NCBI RefSeq assembly: GCF_900106525.1
Contig: NZ_FNOG01000006.1
Location: 253,390 to 317,389 of the forward strand
Length of the DNA stretch: 64,000 nucleotides
Reading direction: 5' to 3'
Origin: Lysobacter enzymogenes
Lineage (GTDB): Bacteria > Pseudomonadota > Gammaproteobacteria > Xanthomonadales > Xanthomonadaceae
Shown: positions 26,477 through 41,699 of the stretch, piece by piece
How positions within the stretch are numbered: position 1 is the stretch's first letter
Layout of the letters: each line of letters starts with the position of its first letter
Notes under the pieces: model-generated
Databases searched by the model: none
What the model was told of the DNA's origin: nothing
Seen by the model: only the letters and a program-made list of their open reading frames with translations
Program-made: the position numbers and the translations under genes

Positions 26477-29400
26477 ATGCGTCTGTCCACGATCAAGCTG
26501 TCCGGTTTCAAGTCCTTCGTCGACCCGACCACGCTGCACCTGCCCACCAACATGACCGGCGTGGTCGGTCCCAACGGCTGCGGCAAGTCGAACATCATCG
26601 ACGCGGTGCGCTGGGTGATGGGCGAGAGTTCGGCCAGCCGGCTGCGCGGCGACTCGTTGACCGACGTGATCTTCGCCGGCTCCTCCGCGCGCAAGCCGGT
26701 GTCGCAGGCGATGGTCGAGCTGATCTTCGACAACTCCGACCACACCATCACCGGCGAATACGGCGCGTTCGACGAAATCTCGGTCAAGCGCACGGTCAGC
26801 CGCGACAGCGTCAACCAGTACTACCTCAACGGCGCCAAGTGCCGCCGCCGCGACATCACCGACCTGTTCCTCGGCACCGGCCTGGGCCCGCGCAGCTACT
26901 CGATCATCGAGCAGGGCATGATTTCGCAGATCATCGAGGCCAAGCCCGAAGAGCTGCGCGTCTACCTGGAAGAGGCCGCCGGCATTTCCAAGTACAAGGA
27001 ACGGCGCAAGGAAACCGAAACCCGCATCCGCCACACCCGCGAGAACCTCGACCGCTTGAACGACCTGCGCGAAGAGGTCGGCAAGCAGCTCGAACACCTG
27101 CGCCGGCAGGCGCGCCAGGCCGAGCAGTACCAGGCGATCCAGGCCGAGCGCAAGGTCAAGGACGTGGAGTGGAAGGCGCTGGAATACCGCGCCCTGGACC
27201 AGAAACTGCAGGCCCAGCGCGAGAAGCTCTCGCAGCAGGAAACCCGCCTGCAGCAGCTCATCGCCGAACAGCGCGAAGCCGAGCGCGAGCTGGAAACCGG
27301 GCGCGTGCGCCGCGAGGAAGCGGCCGAGGCCTTGAACAAGGCCCAGGCCGCCAGCTACGAAGTCGGCGGCGCGCTGGCCCGGATCGAACAGCAGATCCAG
27401 CACCAGCGCGACCTGTCCGGGCGCCTGCGCAAGGCGCGCGAGGAAGCGCTGGCGCAGTTGGACGAGATCGGCGAGCACATCGGCAGCGACCAGGCGCGCC
27501 TGGACGTGCTGACCGCCGCGGTGGCCGACGCCGAGCCGCGCCTGGAGACGCTGCGCGAAGACGACGAAGCGCGCCAGGACGCGCTGCGCGAGGCCGAGGC
27601 CAAGCTGCAGGACTGGCAGCAACGCTGGGACGGCCACAGCCGCGAACAATCCGAAGCCGCGCGCGCGGCCGAGGTCGAGCGCACCCGCATCGAGGGCCTG
27701 GATCGCCAGACCCTGGACGCCGACCGCCGCCGCGAAGCGCTGACCAGCGAGCGTTCGGGCCTGGACGTCGCCGCCCTGGCGGCGGCGTTCGAGCAACTGC
27801 AGAGCCAGCACGACCTGCAGAAGGAATCGCTGGACAGCCTCACCGAAGAACTGGAAATCCGCAAAACCTCGCTCAGCGATTTGCAGGAGCAGCAGCGCGG
27901 CACCCAGAACCAGTTGGCCGAGGTGCGCAAGCAGGCGCAGACCTCGCGCGGCCGGCTGTCGTCGCTGGAAACCCTGCAGCACGCCGCGCTCGGCCAGGAG
28001 CAGGGCGCGGCGGCCACCTGGCTCAAGGCGCGCGGCCTGGATTCGGCCCAGCGCGTGGGCGAAGTGCTGAGCGTGGAGGCGGGCTGGGAGAACGCGGTGG
28101 AAAGCGCGCTCGGCCAGCTCATCGAGGGCGTGCTGGTGGAAGCGCCCGAAGCTCTGGTCGATGCGATCGGCGAACTCGGCGAAGGCCGCCTGACCCTGGT
28201 CTCGCCCGAGCGCGACGGCACCGCCTATCCGGCGACCTCGCTGGCCTCGAAAGTGCAGGGCCCGGCCGCGATCCGCCGCCTGCTCGCGCGCCTGCACGGC
28301 GCCGACGACCTGGTCGCGGCGCGCGCGCTGGTGGCGCAGATCGGCGCGGACGAAACCGTCATCACCCGCAACGGCGAGCGCCTCGGCGCCGGCTGGCTGC
28401 GGGTGCTGCGCTCCGGCGCGGCCAAGCAGGGCGCGCTGCTGCGCGAACGCGAGATCCAGACCCTGCGCGCGGAAATCGAAGAACTGCAGGAACGCGAGCG
28501 CGAGCTCGAACACAACCAGATCCAGCTGCGCGACCGCGCCCTGGCCGCCGAGCAGCATCGCGAAGACGCGCAGCGCTCGCTGTACATGGCCCACCGCAGC
28601 GTGTCCGAACTGGGCGGCCAGTTGCACAGCCACCAGGGCCGGCTCGACCAGGCCCGCAACCGCATCGACAAGATCGACGCCGACCTCGAGCAGTTGCTGA
28701 TCGCGCTCGACGCCGGCAACGAACAGGCGCGCGAGGCGCGCCTGCGCCAGGAAGCGGCGGTGGAGCGCATGGGCGAGCTGGAAGACCAGCGCCAGCGCCT
28801 GGAAGCCGAGCGCAGCCGCCTGTTCGAGGCGCGCGATTCGGCGCGCAACATGGCGCGCGAATCGCGCGACGCCGCCCACGCCCTGGTGCTGAGCCTGGAA
28901 ACCCAGCGCGCCCAGATCGCCGGCCTGAGCCAGACCCTGCAACGCATGGGCGGCCAGCGCGGCCAGCTCGACACGCGCTTGAACGAACTCACCGCCCAGC
29001 TCAGCGACGGCGACCAGCCGGTGCAGGATCTGGAGCAGCAGCGCCAGGTCGCGCTGGAACAGCGCGTCATCGCCGAGCAAGACCTGACCGGCACCCGCAC
29101 CGCGCTGGACGGCATCGACAACGATCTGCGCAAGTTCGAGCAGACCCGCCAGCAGCGCGACGAACAAGCGCTGCAGCAGCGCGAGGCGATCGGCCAGCGC
29201 CGCTTGGAGCAGCAGGCGCTGGTACTCAAGGCCGAGACCCTGACCGAGGCCATCGCCGAAGCCGGCGCGGTGCTGCAGGACGTGGTCAACGCGCTCGACG
29301 AAGAGGCCGACCCGCAGACCTGGGAACGCGCCGTCGCCGACCTCGACAACAAGCTGCGCCGGCTGGAGCCGGTCAACCTGGCGGCGATCGCCGAGCATGC

Positions 29401-29980
29401 CGAGGCCGCGCAGCGCAAAGATTACCTCGACGCCCAGAACACCGACCTGACCACCGCGCTGGAAACTCTGGAAGAGGCGATCCGCAAGATCGACCGCGAG
29501 ACCCGCGGCCGCTTCAAGGACACCTTCGACCGGGTCAATTCCGGCGTGCAGGAACTCTATCCGCGCCTGTTCGGCGGCGGCCACGCCTACCTGGAACTCA
29601 CCGGCGAGGACCTGCTCGACACCGGCGTTGCGATCATGGCGCGCCCGCCGGGCAAGCGCGTGTCCAACATCTCGCTGCTGTCCGGCGGCGAGAAGGCGAT
29701 GACCGCGGTGGCGCTGGTGTTCGCGATCTTCCGCTTGAACCCGGCGCCGTTCTGCCTGCTCGACGAGGTCGACGCGCCGCTCGACGAAGCCAACGTCGGC
29801 CGCTTCACCGCGATGGTCAGCGAGATGAGCGAGCAGGTACAGTTCCTGTTCGTGAGCCACAACAAGGCGACGATGGAAGCCGCGCAGCAACTGTCGGGCG
29901 TGACCATGCGCGAGCCCGGCGTGAGCCGGCTGGTGTCGGTCGACCTGGCCGAGGCGACGCGCCTGGCCGGCGCGGCGTAG
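26477..29980 (+). CDS. smc: Chromosome segregation protein SMC
   Basis: 1167 residues, the usual SMC length. The N-terminal ATPase half has VVGPNGCGKSNIIDA (Walker A, residues 31-38) and DLFLGTGLGPRSYSIIEQG. Long coiled coils flank a hinge at about 500-640 with LGQLIEGVLVEAPEALVDAI. The C-terminal half has the ABC signature LSGGEKAMTAVAL (SGGEK at 1069-1073) and Walker B FCLLDEVDAPLDEANVGRF. It folds and organises DNA behind the replication fork as a dimer, normally with ScpA and ScpB, which are not in this window. The start was chosen at MRLSTIKLSGFKSFV, which matches the family N-terminus. zipA and ligA follow in the order typical of Xanthomonadaceae. Confidence 0.97.
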   Translation: MRLSTIKLSGFKSFVDPTTLHLPTNMTGVVGPNGCGKSNIIDAVRWVMGESSASRLRGDSLTDVIFAGSSARKPVSQAMVELIFDNSDHTITGEYGAFDEISVKRTVSRDSVNQYYLNGAKCRRRDITDLFLGTGLGPRSYSIIEQGMISQIIEAKPEELRVYLEEAAGISKYKERRKETETRIRHTRENLDRLNDLREEVGKQLEHLRRQARQAEQYQAIQAERKVKDVEWKALEYRALDQKLQAQREKLSQQETRLQQLIAEQREAERELETGRVRREEAAEALNKAQAASYEVGGALARIEQQIQHQRDLSGRLRKAREEALAQLDEIGEHIGSDQARLDVLTAAVADAEPRLETLREDDEARQDALREAEAKLQDWQQRWDGHSREQSEAARAAEVERTRIEGLDRQTLDADRRREALTSERSGLDVAALAAAFEQLQSQHDLQKESLDSLTEELEIRKTSLSDLQEQQRGTQNQLAEVRKQAQTSRGRLSSLETLQHAALGQEQGAAATWLKARGLDSAQRVGEVLSVEAGWENAVESALGQLIEGVLVEAPEALVDAIGELGEGRLTLVSPERDGTAYPATSLASKVQGPAAIRRLLARLHGADDLVAARALVAQIGADETVITRNGERLGAGWLRVLRSGAAKQGALLREREIQTLRAEIEELQERERELEHNQIQLRDRALAAEQHREDAQRSLYMAHRSVSELGGQLHSHQGRLDQARNRIDKIDADLEQLLIALDAGNEQAREARLRQEAAVERMGELEDQRQRLEAERSRLFEARDSARNMARESRDAAHALVLSLETQRAQIAGLSQTLQRMGGQRGQLDTRLNELTAQLSDGDQPVQDLEQQRQVALEQRVIAEQDLTGTRTALDGIDNDLRKFEQTRQQRDEQALQQREAIGQRRLEQQALVLKAETLTEAIAEAGAVLQDVVNALDEEADPQTWERAVADLDNKLRRLEPVNLAAIAEHAEAAQRKDYLDAQNTDLTTALETLEEAIRKIDRETRGRFKDTFDRVNSGVQELYPRLFGGGHAYLELTGEDLLDTGVAIMARPPGKRVSNISLLSGGEKAMTAVALVFAIFRLNPAPFCLLDEVDAPLDEANVGRFTAMVSEMSEQVQFLFVSHNKATMEAAQQLSGVTMREPGVSRLVSVDLAEATRLAGAA

Positions 29981-30170
29981 GTTCGCGGCGCTTTGCCGGG
30001 AACCGGAAACGGCGGCGACGCGCTTTAACGATTCCCTATCTCGCGATTTTCGTTTTGCCTACAAGATCAACAGGAGCCGGAACGGCGGGTAGAGAATCGA
30101 ACGGCCGCGTCGCGCTGCAACGATTCCCGATTCCCCTTTCCCGATTTCCAGCAGCAAAAGGAGCAACCGA

Positions 30171-30947
30171 ATGTCCGACGTGACCCTGATGAGGATCGGC
30201 ATCCTGATCGCCGGCCTGATCCTGATCGGCGCGATCGTGTTCTTCGGCCGCCCGCGCAAGCCCGGCCAGGGCAAGCGCATCGCCCGCGAGGACGACAGCC
30301 GCGCCGGCGAACGCAAGCCGTCGTCGGCGCCGCGCCAGGAACCGACCCTGGGCGAACAGATCGAAAACGAGTTGGGCGAGGGCGGCCTGGCGCCGGGCGA
30401 GGCCACCACCCAGGCCGAGCTGGAGCTGTTCGACCGCACCCTGGAAGGCGGCGCCAACGCCGCGGCCAGCGAGTTGGGCCGGCGCGTCAGCGACGAATTC
30501 GACAAGATCGTGACCCTGTACCTGGCCGCGCGCGCCGGGCAGAAGCTGCACGGCCCGGACATCGTGGTCGCCGCCGAGAAGGCCGGCCTGGTCTACGGCC
30601 ACATGGGCGTCTACCACCGCCTGGTCGAGGGCCACCCCGAGCGCGGTCCGGTGTTCAGCGTGGCCAACATCATGAAGCCCGGCAGCTTCGACATGGCCCA
30701 GATCCAGGCGCTGGAGACCCCGGCGATCGCCTTCTTCCTGACCCTGCCGGCGCCGGTGCCGGCGCTGGACGCCTGGGAAACCATGCTGCCGACCGCCCAG
30801 CGCATGGCCGAACTGCTCGACGCGGTGGTCCTGGACGAACAGCGCAACGCCCTGGGCCGCCAGCGCATCGCCCACCTGCGCGACGAACTGCGCGCCTACG
30901 ACCGCCAGCGCGAAGCGCCGCCGCTGAGCAAGCCCACGCGCTGGTGA
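30171..30947 (+). CDS. zipA: Cell division protein ZipA
   Basis: 258 residues. It tethers FtsZ to the inner membrane at the septum. The N-terminus is a single membrane anchor (MRIGILIAGLILIGAIVFF) with almost no periplasmic residues, followed by a charged linker (residues 26-115) and the C-terminal FtsZ-binding domain: IVTLYLAARAGQKLHGPDIV, GLVYGHMGVYHRLV, FSVANIMKPGSFD and GRQRIAHLRDELRAYDRQRE. The linker is shorter than in E. coli. AAGGAG lies eight bases before the ATG. It sits 190 bp after smc and is followed by a strong hairpin at 30953. Confidence 0.95.
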   Translation: MSDVTLMRIGILIAGLILIGAIVFFGRPRKPGQGKRIAREDDSRAGERKPSSAPRQEPTLGEQIENELGEGGLAPGEATTQAELELFDRTLEGGANAAASELGRRVSDEFDKIVTLYLAARAGQKLHGPDIVVAAEKAGLVYGHMGVYHRLVEGHPERGPVFSVANIMKPGSFDMAQIQALETPAIAFFLTLPAPVPALDAWETMLPTAQRMAELLDAVVLDEQRNALGRQRIAHLRDELRAYDRQREAPPLSKPTRW

Positions 30948-30952
30948 GCCCC

Positions 30953-30980
30953 GACGCCCCGCTTTGCGGGGCGTCTGGTT
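30953..30980 (+). terminator. Terminator-like hairpin after zipA
   Basis: GACGCCCCGC-TTT-GCGGGGCGTC, a perfect 10-bp stem with a three-base loop, starting six bases after the zipA stop and followed by the short T-rich TGGTTTC. Confidence 0.65.
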
Positions 30981-31000
30981 TCTGCCGCCGAAGGCCCACC

Positions 31001-34598
<3,598 letters not shown>

Positions 34599-34647
34599 CC
34601 GCGGTGAACGCTGCGCCTGCCGGGATCGGCCGGCTCGGCGGTTTCCG

Positions 34648-34675
34648 TTGCAAGTTCACGGTTCGCGGTTAGAGT
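34648..34675 (+). promoter_or_regulatory. Possible promoter of the first DUF3011 gene
   Basis: TTGCAA (34648-34653), 16-bp spacer, TAGAGT (34670-34675), 28 bp before the start codon. The second DUF3011 gene also has TAGAGT (35656-35661), 36 bp before its start, but without a matched -35 hexamer. Confidence 0.35.
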
Positions 34676-34702
34676 GTTGGCACCACTCGCAGGGGGCCGT
34701 GC

Positions 34703-35473
34703 ATGGGTAGTCTGAAAGCCGCGATCCGGCTGTGCGCGTTGACCGCCGTCGCCGGCGTCGGCGCGGCCGTCGCGGAGCCGGCGTCCGCCGACCCCGCGGG
34801 CGAGCGGCTGTACGGCGGCAATCTGCTGCGCTGCGCGTCCGACGGCGAGCAAACCGTGCGTTGCCCGGCCGATACCCGCGGCGGCGTGCGCCTGGTCCGG
34901 CGCACCTCCGGCAAGCCCTGCGTGGAAGGCACCAGCTGGGGCGCCGATCGCGGCGGCGTGTGGGTGTCGCAAGGCTGCTCGGCCGACTTCGTGCTCGGCC
35001 GCGGCGGCAGCGGCGGCGACAGCACCAGCGGCGCGCGCGTGATCAAGTGTGAGTCGCTGGGCGGGCGCTGGAACCATTGCGCCGCGCGCACCGAAGACGG
35101 CGTCGCGCTGGCCCAGCAATTGTCCAAACAACCTTGCCTGCGCAACCAAACCTGGGGCGCCGACAACAGCGGCGTGTGGGTGGCCGGCGGTTGCCGCGGT
35201 GAATTCCGCCTGCTCGGCGTCCAGCCCGAAGACGAACAGGCCGCCGCAGCGGCCGCTGCGGCGCAGAGCCGCAAGCTGATCAAGTGCGAGTCGCTGGACC
35301 GCCGCGCGCGCCGTTGCGACGGCGACACCGGCTCGGGCGTGCGCATGGTCAAGCAATTGTCCAAGACCGAATGCGTGGAAGGCCGCAGCTGGGGCTACGA
35401 CGCCCACGGCGTGTGGGTCGAGGGCGGTTGCCGCGCCGAATTCGAACTCGACTTCCGCAGCAACGGCGGCTGA
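34703..35473 (+). CDS. Secreted protein with three DUF3011 repeats
   Basis: 256 residues. A signal peptide (IRLCALTAVAGVGAAVAEPA) is followed by three DUF3011 modules at about 42-98, 113-170 and 191-250. Each has the pattern CxSxG...RC, GVRLVRRxSGKPC, SWGxDxxGVWV and GCxAxF, with four Cys likely forming two disulfides (first module Cys44, 54, 73, 92). Linkers are Gly/Ser-rich or poly-Ala. The domain's function is unknown; it is common in Xanthomonadaceae. AGGGGG lies seven bases before the ATG. The next gene encodes a paralogue with the same three-module plan. Periplasmic or secreted location is inferred from the signal peptide and Cys content. Confidence 0.85.
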   Translation: MGSLKAAIRLCALTAVAGVGAAVAEPASADPAGERLYGGNLLRCASDGEQTVRCPADTRGGVRLVRRTSGKPCVEGTSWGADRGGVWVSQGCSADFVLGRGGSGGDSTSGARVIKCESLGGRWNHCAARTEDGVALAQQLSKQPCLRNQTWGADNSGVWVAGGCRGEFRLLGVQPEDEQAAAAAAAAQSRKLIKCESLDRRARRCDGDTGSGVRMVKQLSKTECVEGRSWGYDAHGVWVEGGCRAEFELDFRSNGG

Positions 35474-35696
35474 TGCTGCACTGCGCGATCGCCTGCGCCG
35501 CAGCGCCGGCCGATAGGTCATAAGTCATGCGACCAACGGCGGAGCCGGACGCATGTAATCGTTTAACAATAAGCACGCGATGAATGCGCTCTTGGCATTG
35601 TCCACCGGCTTCCTTCGCGCCCGGAAATCTTGAGCTGGCGTTAAGCGAACGACGCTAGAGTCCTCGGCAAAACCGAACACGACAAGGAGCACGAAC

Positions 35697-36467
35697 ATGT
35701 CCGCACGCATGCTTTCCACCGCCGGCCTGACCCTGGCCCTCGGCCTGGGCGCCGCGGGCGCCGCGCAGGCGCAGTACAACGACTACGGCTATGGCGACTC
35801 CGGCAGCATCCGCTGCGAATCCGACAGCGGCCGCTATCGCCGCTGCAACGCCGACACCCGCGGCGGCGTGCGCCTGTCGCGCCAGCTGTCGAGCTCTTCG
35901 TGCATCCAGGGCCGCAGCTGGGGTTACGACCGCAACGGCGTGTGGGTCTCGGAAGGCTGCCGCGCCGAGTTCGACCTGGGCCGCGGCGGCGGCAACTGGG
36001 GCGGCGGTGGCGGCGGCTGGAACGGCGGCGGCAACGGCGGCGATGTGGTGCGCTGCGAATCCGACGGCGGCCGCTCGCGCACCTGCCCGATCAACGGCAA
36101 CCGCGCGCGCCTGCAGCGCCAGCTGTCGTCTTCGTCGTGCATCGAGGGCCAGAGCTGGGGTTCGCGCCCGGGCGAGGTATGGGTCAGCAACGGTTGCCGC
36201 GGCGAGTTCGTGGCCGGCCGCGGCGGCGGTGGCGGCTGGAACGGTGGCGGCGGCAACAACGGCGGCGGTTGGGGCGGCGGCGGTCGCGAGATCAGCTGCG
36301 AGTCCAACAACAACCGCCAGAACCGCTGCAACATGAGCATCCGCCGCGACGCGCGGCTGATCCGCCAAAGCTCCGGCTCGCCGTGCATCGAAGGCCAGAC
36401 CTGGGGCTGGGACCGCGCCGGCGTGTGGGTGTCCAACGGCTGCCGCGGGCGCTTCCAGGTCGACTGA
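35697..36467 (+). CDS. Secreted protein with three DUF3011 repeats and Gly-rich linkers
   Basis: 256 residues, a tandem paralogue of the preceding gene with the same length and module count. After the signal peptide (LTLALGLGAAGAAQA) come a Tyr/Asp-rich start (QYNDYGYGDSG) and three modules, each with RCESD, LSRQLSSSSCIQGRSWG-like and GVWVSEGCRAEF segments. They are joined by long flexible linkers made almost only of Gly, Asn and Trp (GGGNWGGGGGGWNGGGNGG and a similar second one). Such linkers resemble adhesive or cell-wall-associated proteins, but binding is not shown. AAGGAG lies seven bases upstream. A strong terminator follows at 36494. The 223-bp gap from the first paralogue suggests a separate promoter. 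Confidence 0.85.
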   Translation: MSARMLSTAGLTLALGLGAAGAAQAQYNDYGYGDSGSIRCESDSGRYRRCNADTRGGVRLSRQLSSSSCIQGRSWGYDRNGVWVSEGCRAEFDLGRGGGNWGGGGGGWNGGGNGGDVVRCESDGGRSRTCPINGNRARLQRQLSSSSCIEGQSWGSRPGEVWVSNGCRGEFVAGRGGGGGWNGGGGNNGGGWGGGGREISCESNNNRQNRCNMSIRRDARLIRQSSGSPCIEGQTWGWDRAGVWVSNGCRGRFQVD

Positions 36468-36493
36468 GCGCGGCGCATAACGGATCGATCGAG

Positions 36494-36523
36494 AAAGCCC
36501 CGGCCGCAAGCCGGGGCTTTCTT
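36494..36523 (+). terminator. Intrinsic terminator after the DUF3011 pair
   Basis: AAAGCCCCGGC-CGCAA-GCCGGGGCTTT followed by CTTGTT: an 11-bp stem and a T-rich tail, 26 bp after the stop. Confidence 0.85.
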
Positions 36524-36553
36524 GTTGGGGCGTGGCATCGCAGCGCAGAGCAT

Positions 36554-36634
36554 CGGGCCAGAAGGCCCGCCCACAAAAACCTTGTGGGAGGGTCTTCTGG
36601 AGCGCTCTTGTGGGAGGGCCTTCAGGCCCGACGC
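36554..36634. repeat. REP-like elements (family C)
   Basis: A facing pair GGGCCAGAAGGCCCGCCCAC / TTGTGGGAGGGTCTTCTGG is followed by a third copy TTGTGGGAGGGCCTTCAGGC. They fill most of the gap before mtnA. Confidence 0.75.
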
Positions 36635-36702
36635 TTTCGTCGCAGACGGCGCAAACCCCCGAGGTTTCAAGACCGACACGCGCATCCGTTAAACTGGCCG
36701 GC

Positions 36703-37764
36703 ATGAACGACGCCATCGATTTCGACCGTTACGACCGCATCCGCCCGATCCGCTGGACCGGCCAGGCCCTGGAACTGCTCGACCAGCGCAAGCTGCCGTT
36801 CGTGGTGGAGTACGTGAGTTGCGCCGACAGCGACGAAGTCGCCGCGGCGATCCACGCGCTGACCGTGCGCGGCGCGCCCGCCATCGGCATCGCCGCGGCC
36901 TGGGGCGCGGTGCTGGCCGCACGCGCGGTCGAGGCCGCCGACGGCGCGCAGGCGCTGGCGGCGATCGAGCCGGCGCTGCAACGGCTCAACGCCGCGCGCC
37001 CGACCGCGGTCAACCTGGCCTGGGCGCTGGCGCGCATGCGCCGCGCGCTGGCCGGCGTCGGCGCCGATTGGCGCGAGGTGCTGGAGCGCGAAGCCCAGGC
37101 CATCGCCGACGAAGACCTGGCCGCCAACCGGCGCATGGGCGCGCTCGGCGCGGCCCTGATCGAGCCCGGCCGCGGCGTGCTGACCCACTGCAACACCGGC
37201 TCGCTGGCCACCGCTGGCTTCGGCACCGCGCTGGGCGTGATCCGCGCCGGCGTCGCCCTGGGCCGGATCGAGCGCGTGTTCGCCGGCGAGACCCGGCCGT
37301 GGCTGCAGGGCGCGCGCCTGACCGTGTGGGAGCTGGAGCAGGACGGCATCGCCCCGACCCTGATCGCCGATTCGGCCGCCGCGCACCTGATGAAGACCGG
37401 GCAAGTCGGCTGGGTGATCGTCGGCGCCGACCGCATCTGCGCCAACGGCGACACCGCCAACAAGATCGGCACCTACCAACTGGCCATCGCCGCGCGCCAC
37501 CACGGAGTCAAGTTCATGGTCGTGGCGCCGTCCTCGACCGTGGACATGGACACCGCCTCGGGCGATCTGATCGAGATCGAAGAACGCGACCCGGCCGAAC
37601 TGTTCGCCGTCGGCGGCGCCCGCACCGCGGCCGAGCGGGTAGGGGCCTGGAATCCGGTGTTCGACGTGACGCCGCACGAATTGATCGACGCCATCGTGAC
37701 CGAGCGCGGGGGGATCGAACGCCCGGACTCGGCGGCGATGCGCGCGGCGTTTTCCGGCCAATAG
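36703..37764 (+). CDS. mtnA: Methylthioribose-1-phosphate isomerase
   Basis: 353 residues. It isomerises 5-methylthioribose 1-phosphate to methylthioribulose 1-phosphate in the methionine salvage pathway. Family signatures: [15 protein letters not shown] near the start, [19 protein letters not shown] with the catalytic Cys, [39 protein letters not shown] with the catalytic Asp, and [11 protein letters not shown]. The length matches bacterial MtnA and distinguishes it from eIF2B-like relatives. The frame stays open upstream through the repeat; the ATG at 36703 fits the family N-terminus ([20 protein letters not shown]). No other salvage gene lies nearby. Confidence 0.95.
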   Translation: MNDAIDFDRYDRIRPIRWTGQALELLDQRKLPFVVEYVSCADSDEVAAAIHALTVRGAPAIGIAAAWGAVLAARAVEAADGAQALAAIEPALQRLNAARPTAVNLAWALARMRRALAGVGADWREVLEREAQAIADEDLAANRRMGALGAALIEPGRGVLTHCNTGSLATAGFGTALGVIRAGVALGRIERVFAGETRPWLQGARLTVWELEQDGIAPTLIADSAAAHLMKTGQVGWVIVGADRICANGDTANKIGTYQLAIAARHHGVKFMVVAPSSTVDMDTASGDLIEIEERDPAELFAVGGARTAAERVGAWNPVFDVTPHELIDAIVTERGGIERPDSAAMRAAFSGQ

Positions 37765-37769
37765 CGCGC

Positions 37770-37795
37770 ACGCCGGCGGGTGCGCCGGCGTTTCA
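37770..37795 (+). terminator. Weak terminator-like hairpin after mtnA
   Basis: ACGCCGGC-GGGTGC-GCCGGCGT followed by TTC, starting five bases after the mtnA stop. There is no real T-tract, so read-through into the next gene is likely. Confidence 0.4.
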
Positions 37796-37816
37796 TCCCT
37801 TCCAAGGAAACGGACC

Positions 37817-38275
37817 ATGCCCGGCGATCCCACGTTGCTGCCCGCACTGATCGCGATCGATCACGACGACTACCACGCCGAGCACATCGGCCGGCTTGCC
37901 GACGGACGCCAGTTCTTCCTGACCACGCCCTTCGTCGGCGCGATGCAGGGGCGGGCCGGCAACGAGTTCGTCGCGCTGTACCTGTTCGACGCCGCCGGCG
38001 CGCTGCTGGAGGCGCGCATCGACGAGTTCGGGCCGCGCGCGCAACTCGACCTGGAGGCGCGCAACCGGGTGTACGAGCAGCGGCTGGCCGAACTGGGCGA
38101 GGTCGAGTTCGACCGGATCGAAATCGCGCCGTTCTCGGTCTCGCGCTTCGGCGTCGAATTCGGCCTGATCCCGAACTGGCCGCAAGACGAGGGCGAGCAG
38201 CTCTCGATCAGCCTGGAGCCGGGCGACTACATGGCCTTCTTCGAGCCCTGGGACAGCGGCGACTACGACACCTGA
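37817..38275 (+). CDS. Conserved hypothetical protein, 152 residues
   Basis: An acidic protein without signal peptide or membrane segment, so probably cytosolic. Distinct segments are [53 protein letters not shown] and a C-terminal GDYMAFFEPWDSGDYDT. I have seen similar small proteins in several Gammaproteobacteria but know of no function. AAGGA precedes the ATG with good spacing. It starts 52 bp after mtnA, so co-transcription is possible. No catalytic motif is evident. Confidence 0.75.
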   Translation: MPGDPTLLPALIAIDHDDYHAEHIGRLADGRQFFLTTPFVGAMQGRAGNEFVALYLFDAAGALLEARIDEFGPRAQLDLEARNRVYEQRLAELGEVEFDRIEIAPFSVSRFGVEFGLIPNWPQDEGEQLSISLEPGDYMAFFEPWDSGDYDT

Positions 38276-38482
38276 GCCGGGGCCGCCGGTGGCCGCGCGG
38301 CGGGCTGTGGCGCGCTCGGGCGGCGCTTTACGGCGCAGTGCGAACCGGCTTTCGCCGCGCCTGCGGCGAGCGCCGCGCAGGGCCTTCGCACAGGCCGCGC
38401 CGCGGATGTTGCAGCGCAGCTGAAAAACCCCGCCAAGTGCTTGTTTCTGCGTGGGAATCGGACCCATGCGAAGCGGGTTTTG

Positions 38483-38491
38483 TGCTATGAT
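38483..38491 (+). promoter_or_regulatory. Probable extended -10 promoter of gyrA
   Basis: TG-C-TATGAT (38483-38491), an extended -10 element without a good -35 hexamer. The start of transcription would be near 38498, giving a leader of about 155 bases. The rest of the gap 38276-38653 has GC-rich hairpins but no gene. Confidence 0.5.
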
Positions 38492-38577
38492 CGCCTGTCT
38501 CTTTGATGCCGCCCCCAGCGAGCTGCAGGACAGGCCCGCCGCGGCCGTGTTGCTGTCGGTTTGTTCCTGCTGGCGTT

Positions 38578-38603
38578 GCCGGCGTTCCTGAGGGAATGCC
38601 GGC
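38578..38603 (+). other. Hairpin in the gyrA leader
   Basis: GCCGGCGTTCC-TGAG-GGAATGCCGGC: an 11-bp stem (one G-U pair) with a TGAG loop, about 50 bases before the gyrA start and within the predicted leader RNA. Confidence 0.5.
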
Positions 38604-38653
38604 GCCGTCCGCACGGGGGCGTCCGAATCACAGTACGCAGCAACGGAACCCTG

Positions 38654-41356
<2,703 letters not shown>

Positions 41357-41391
41357 GGCCGGCCGGGCATCGGTTTGCGATGCCGGTCTTG

Positions 41392-41422
41392 AAAACGCCG
41401 CCTTCGGGCGGCGTTTTCTTTT
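41392..41422 (+). terminator. Intrinsic terminator of gyrA
   Basis: AAAACGCCGCC-TTCG-GGCGGCGTTTT followed by CTTTT: an 11-bp stem with a UUCG loop and a T-rich tail, 36 bp after the stop. Confidence 0.9.
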
Positions 41423-41699
41423 GGCGGCCTTGTCGAAAGCGGGGCGGCTGGTTCGTCGTGATCGTAGAAGCCTGGATAACGGCGGCTCGCCGCCATCGCC
41501 GCGGCGCGGCCGTGCTGCAGCGCACGAACCGGCCGAATGCCGGTATCGGCCAAGCCGATCGGCAGTCGGCCGCGATTGCGGCTGCGCCGCGGCCGGTGCT
41601 AGCGTGCCCCCGCTGCTGCGGCCGGTCCGCTCGCAGCCGCTCGTTTTCGGTTCTTCCGCTCCGCAAACCGCTACCCGAACCGCCACCGGAGACCGCCCC

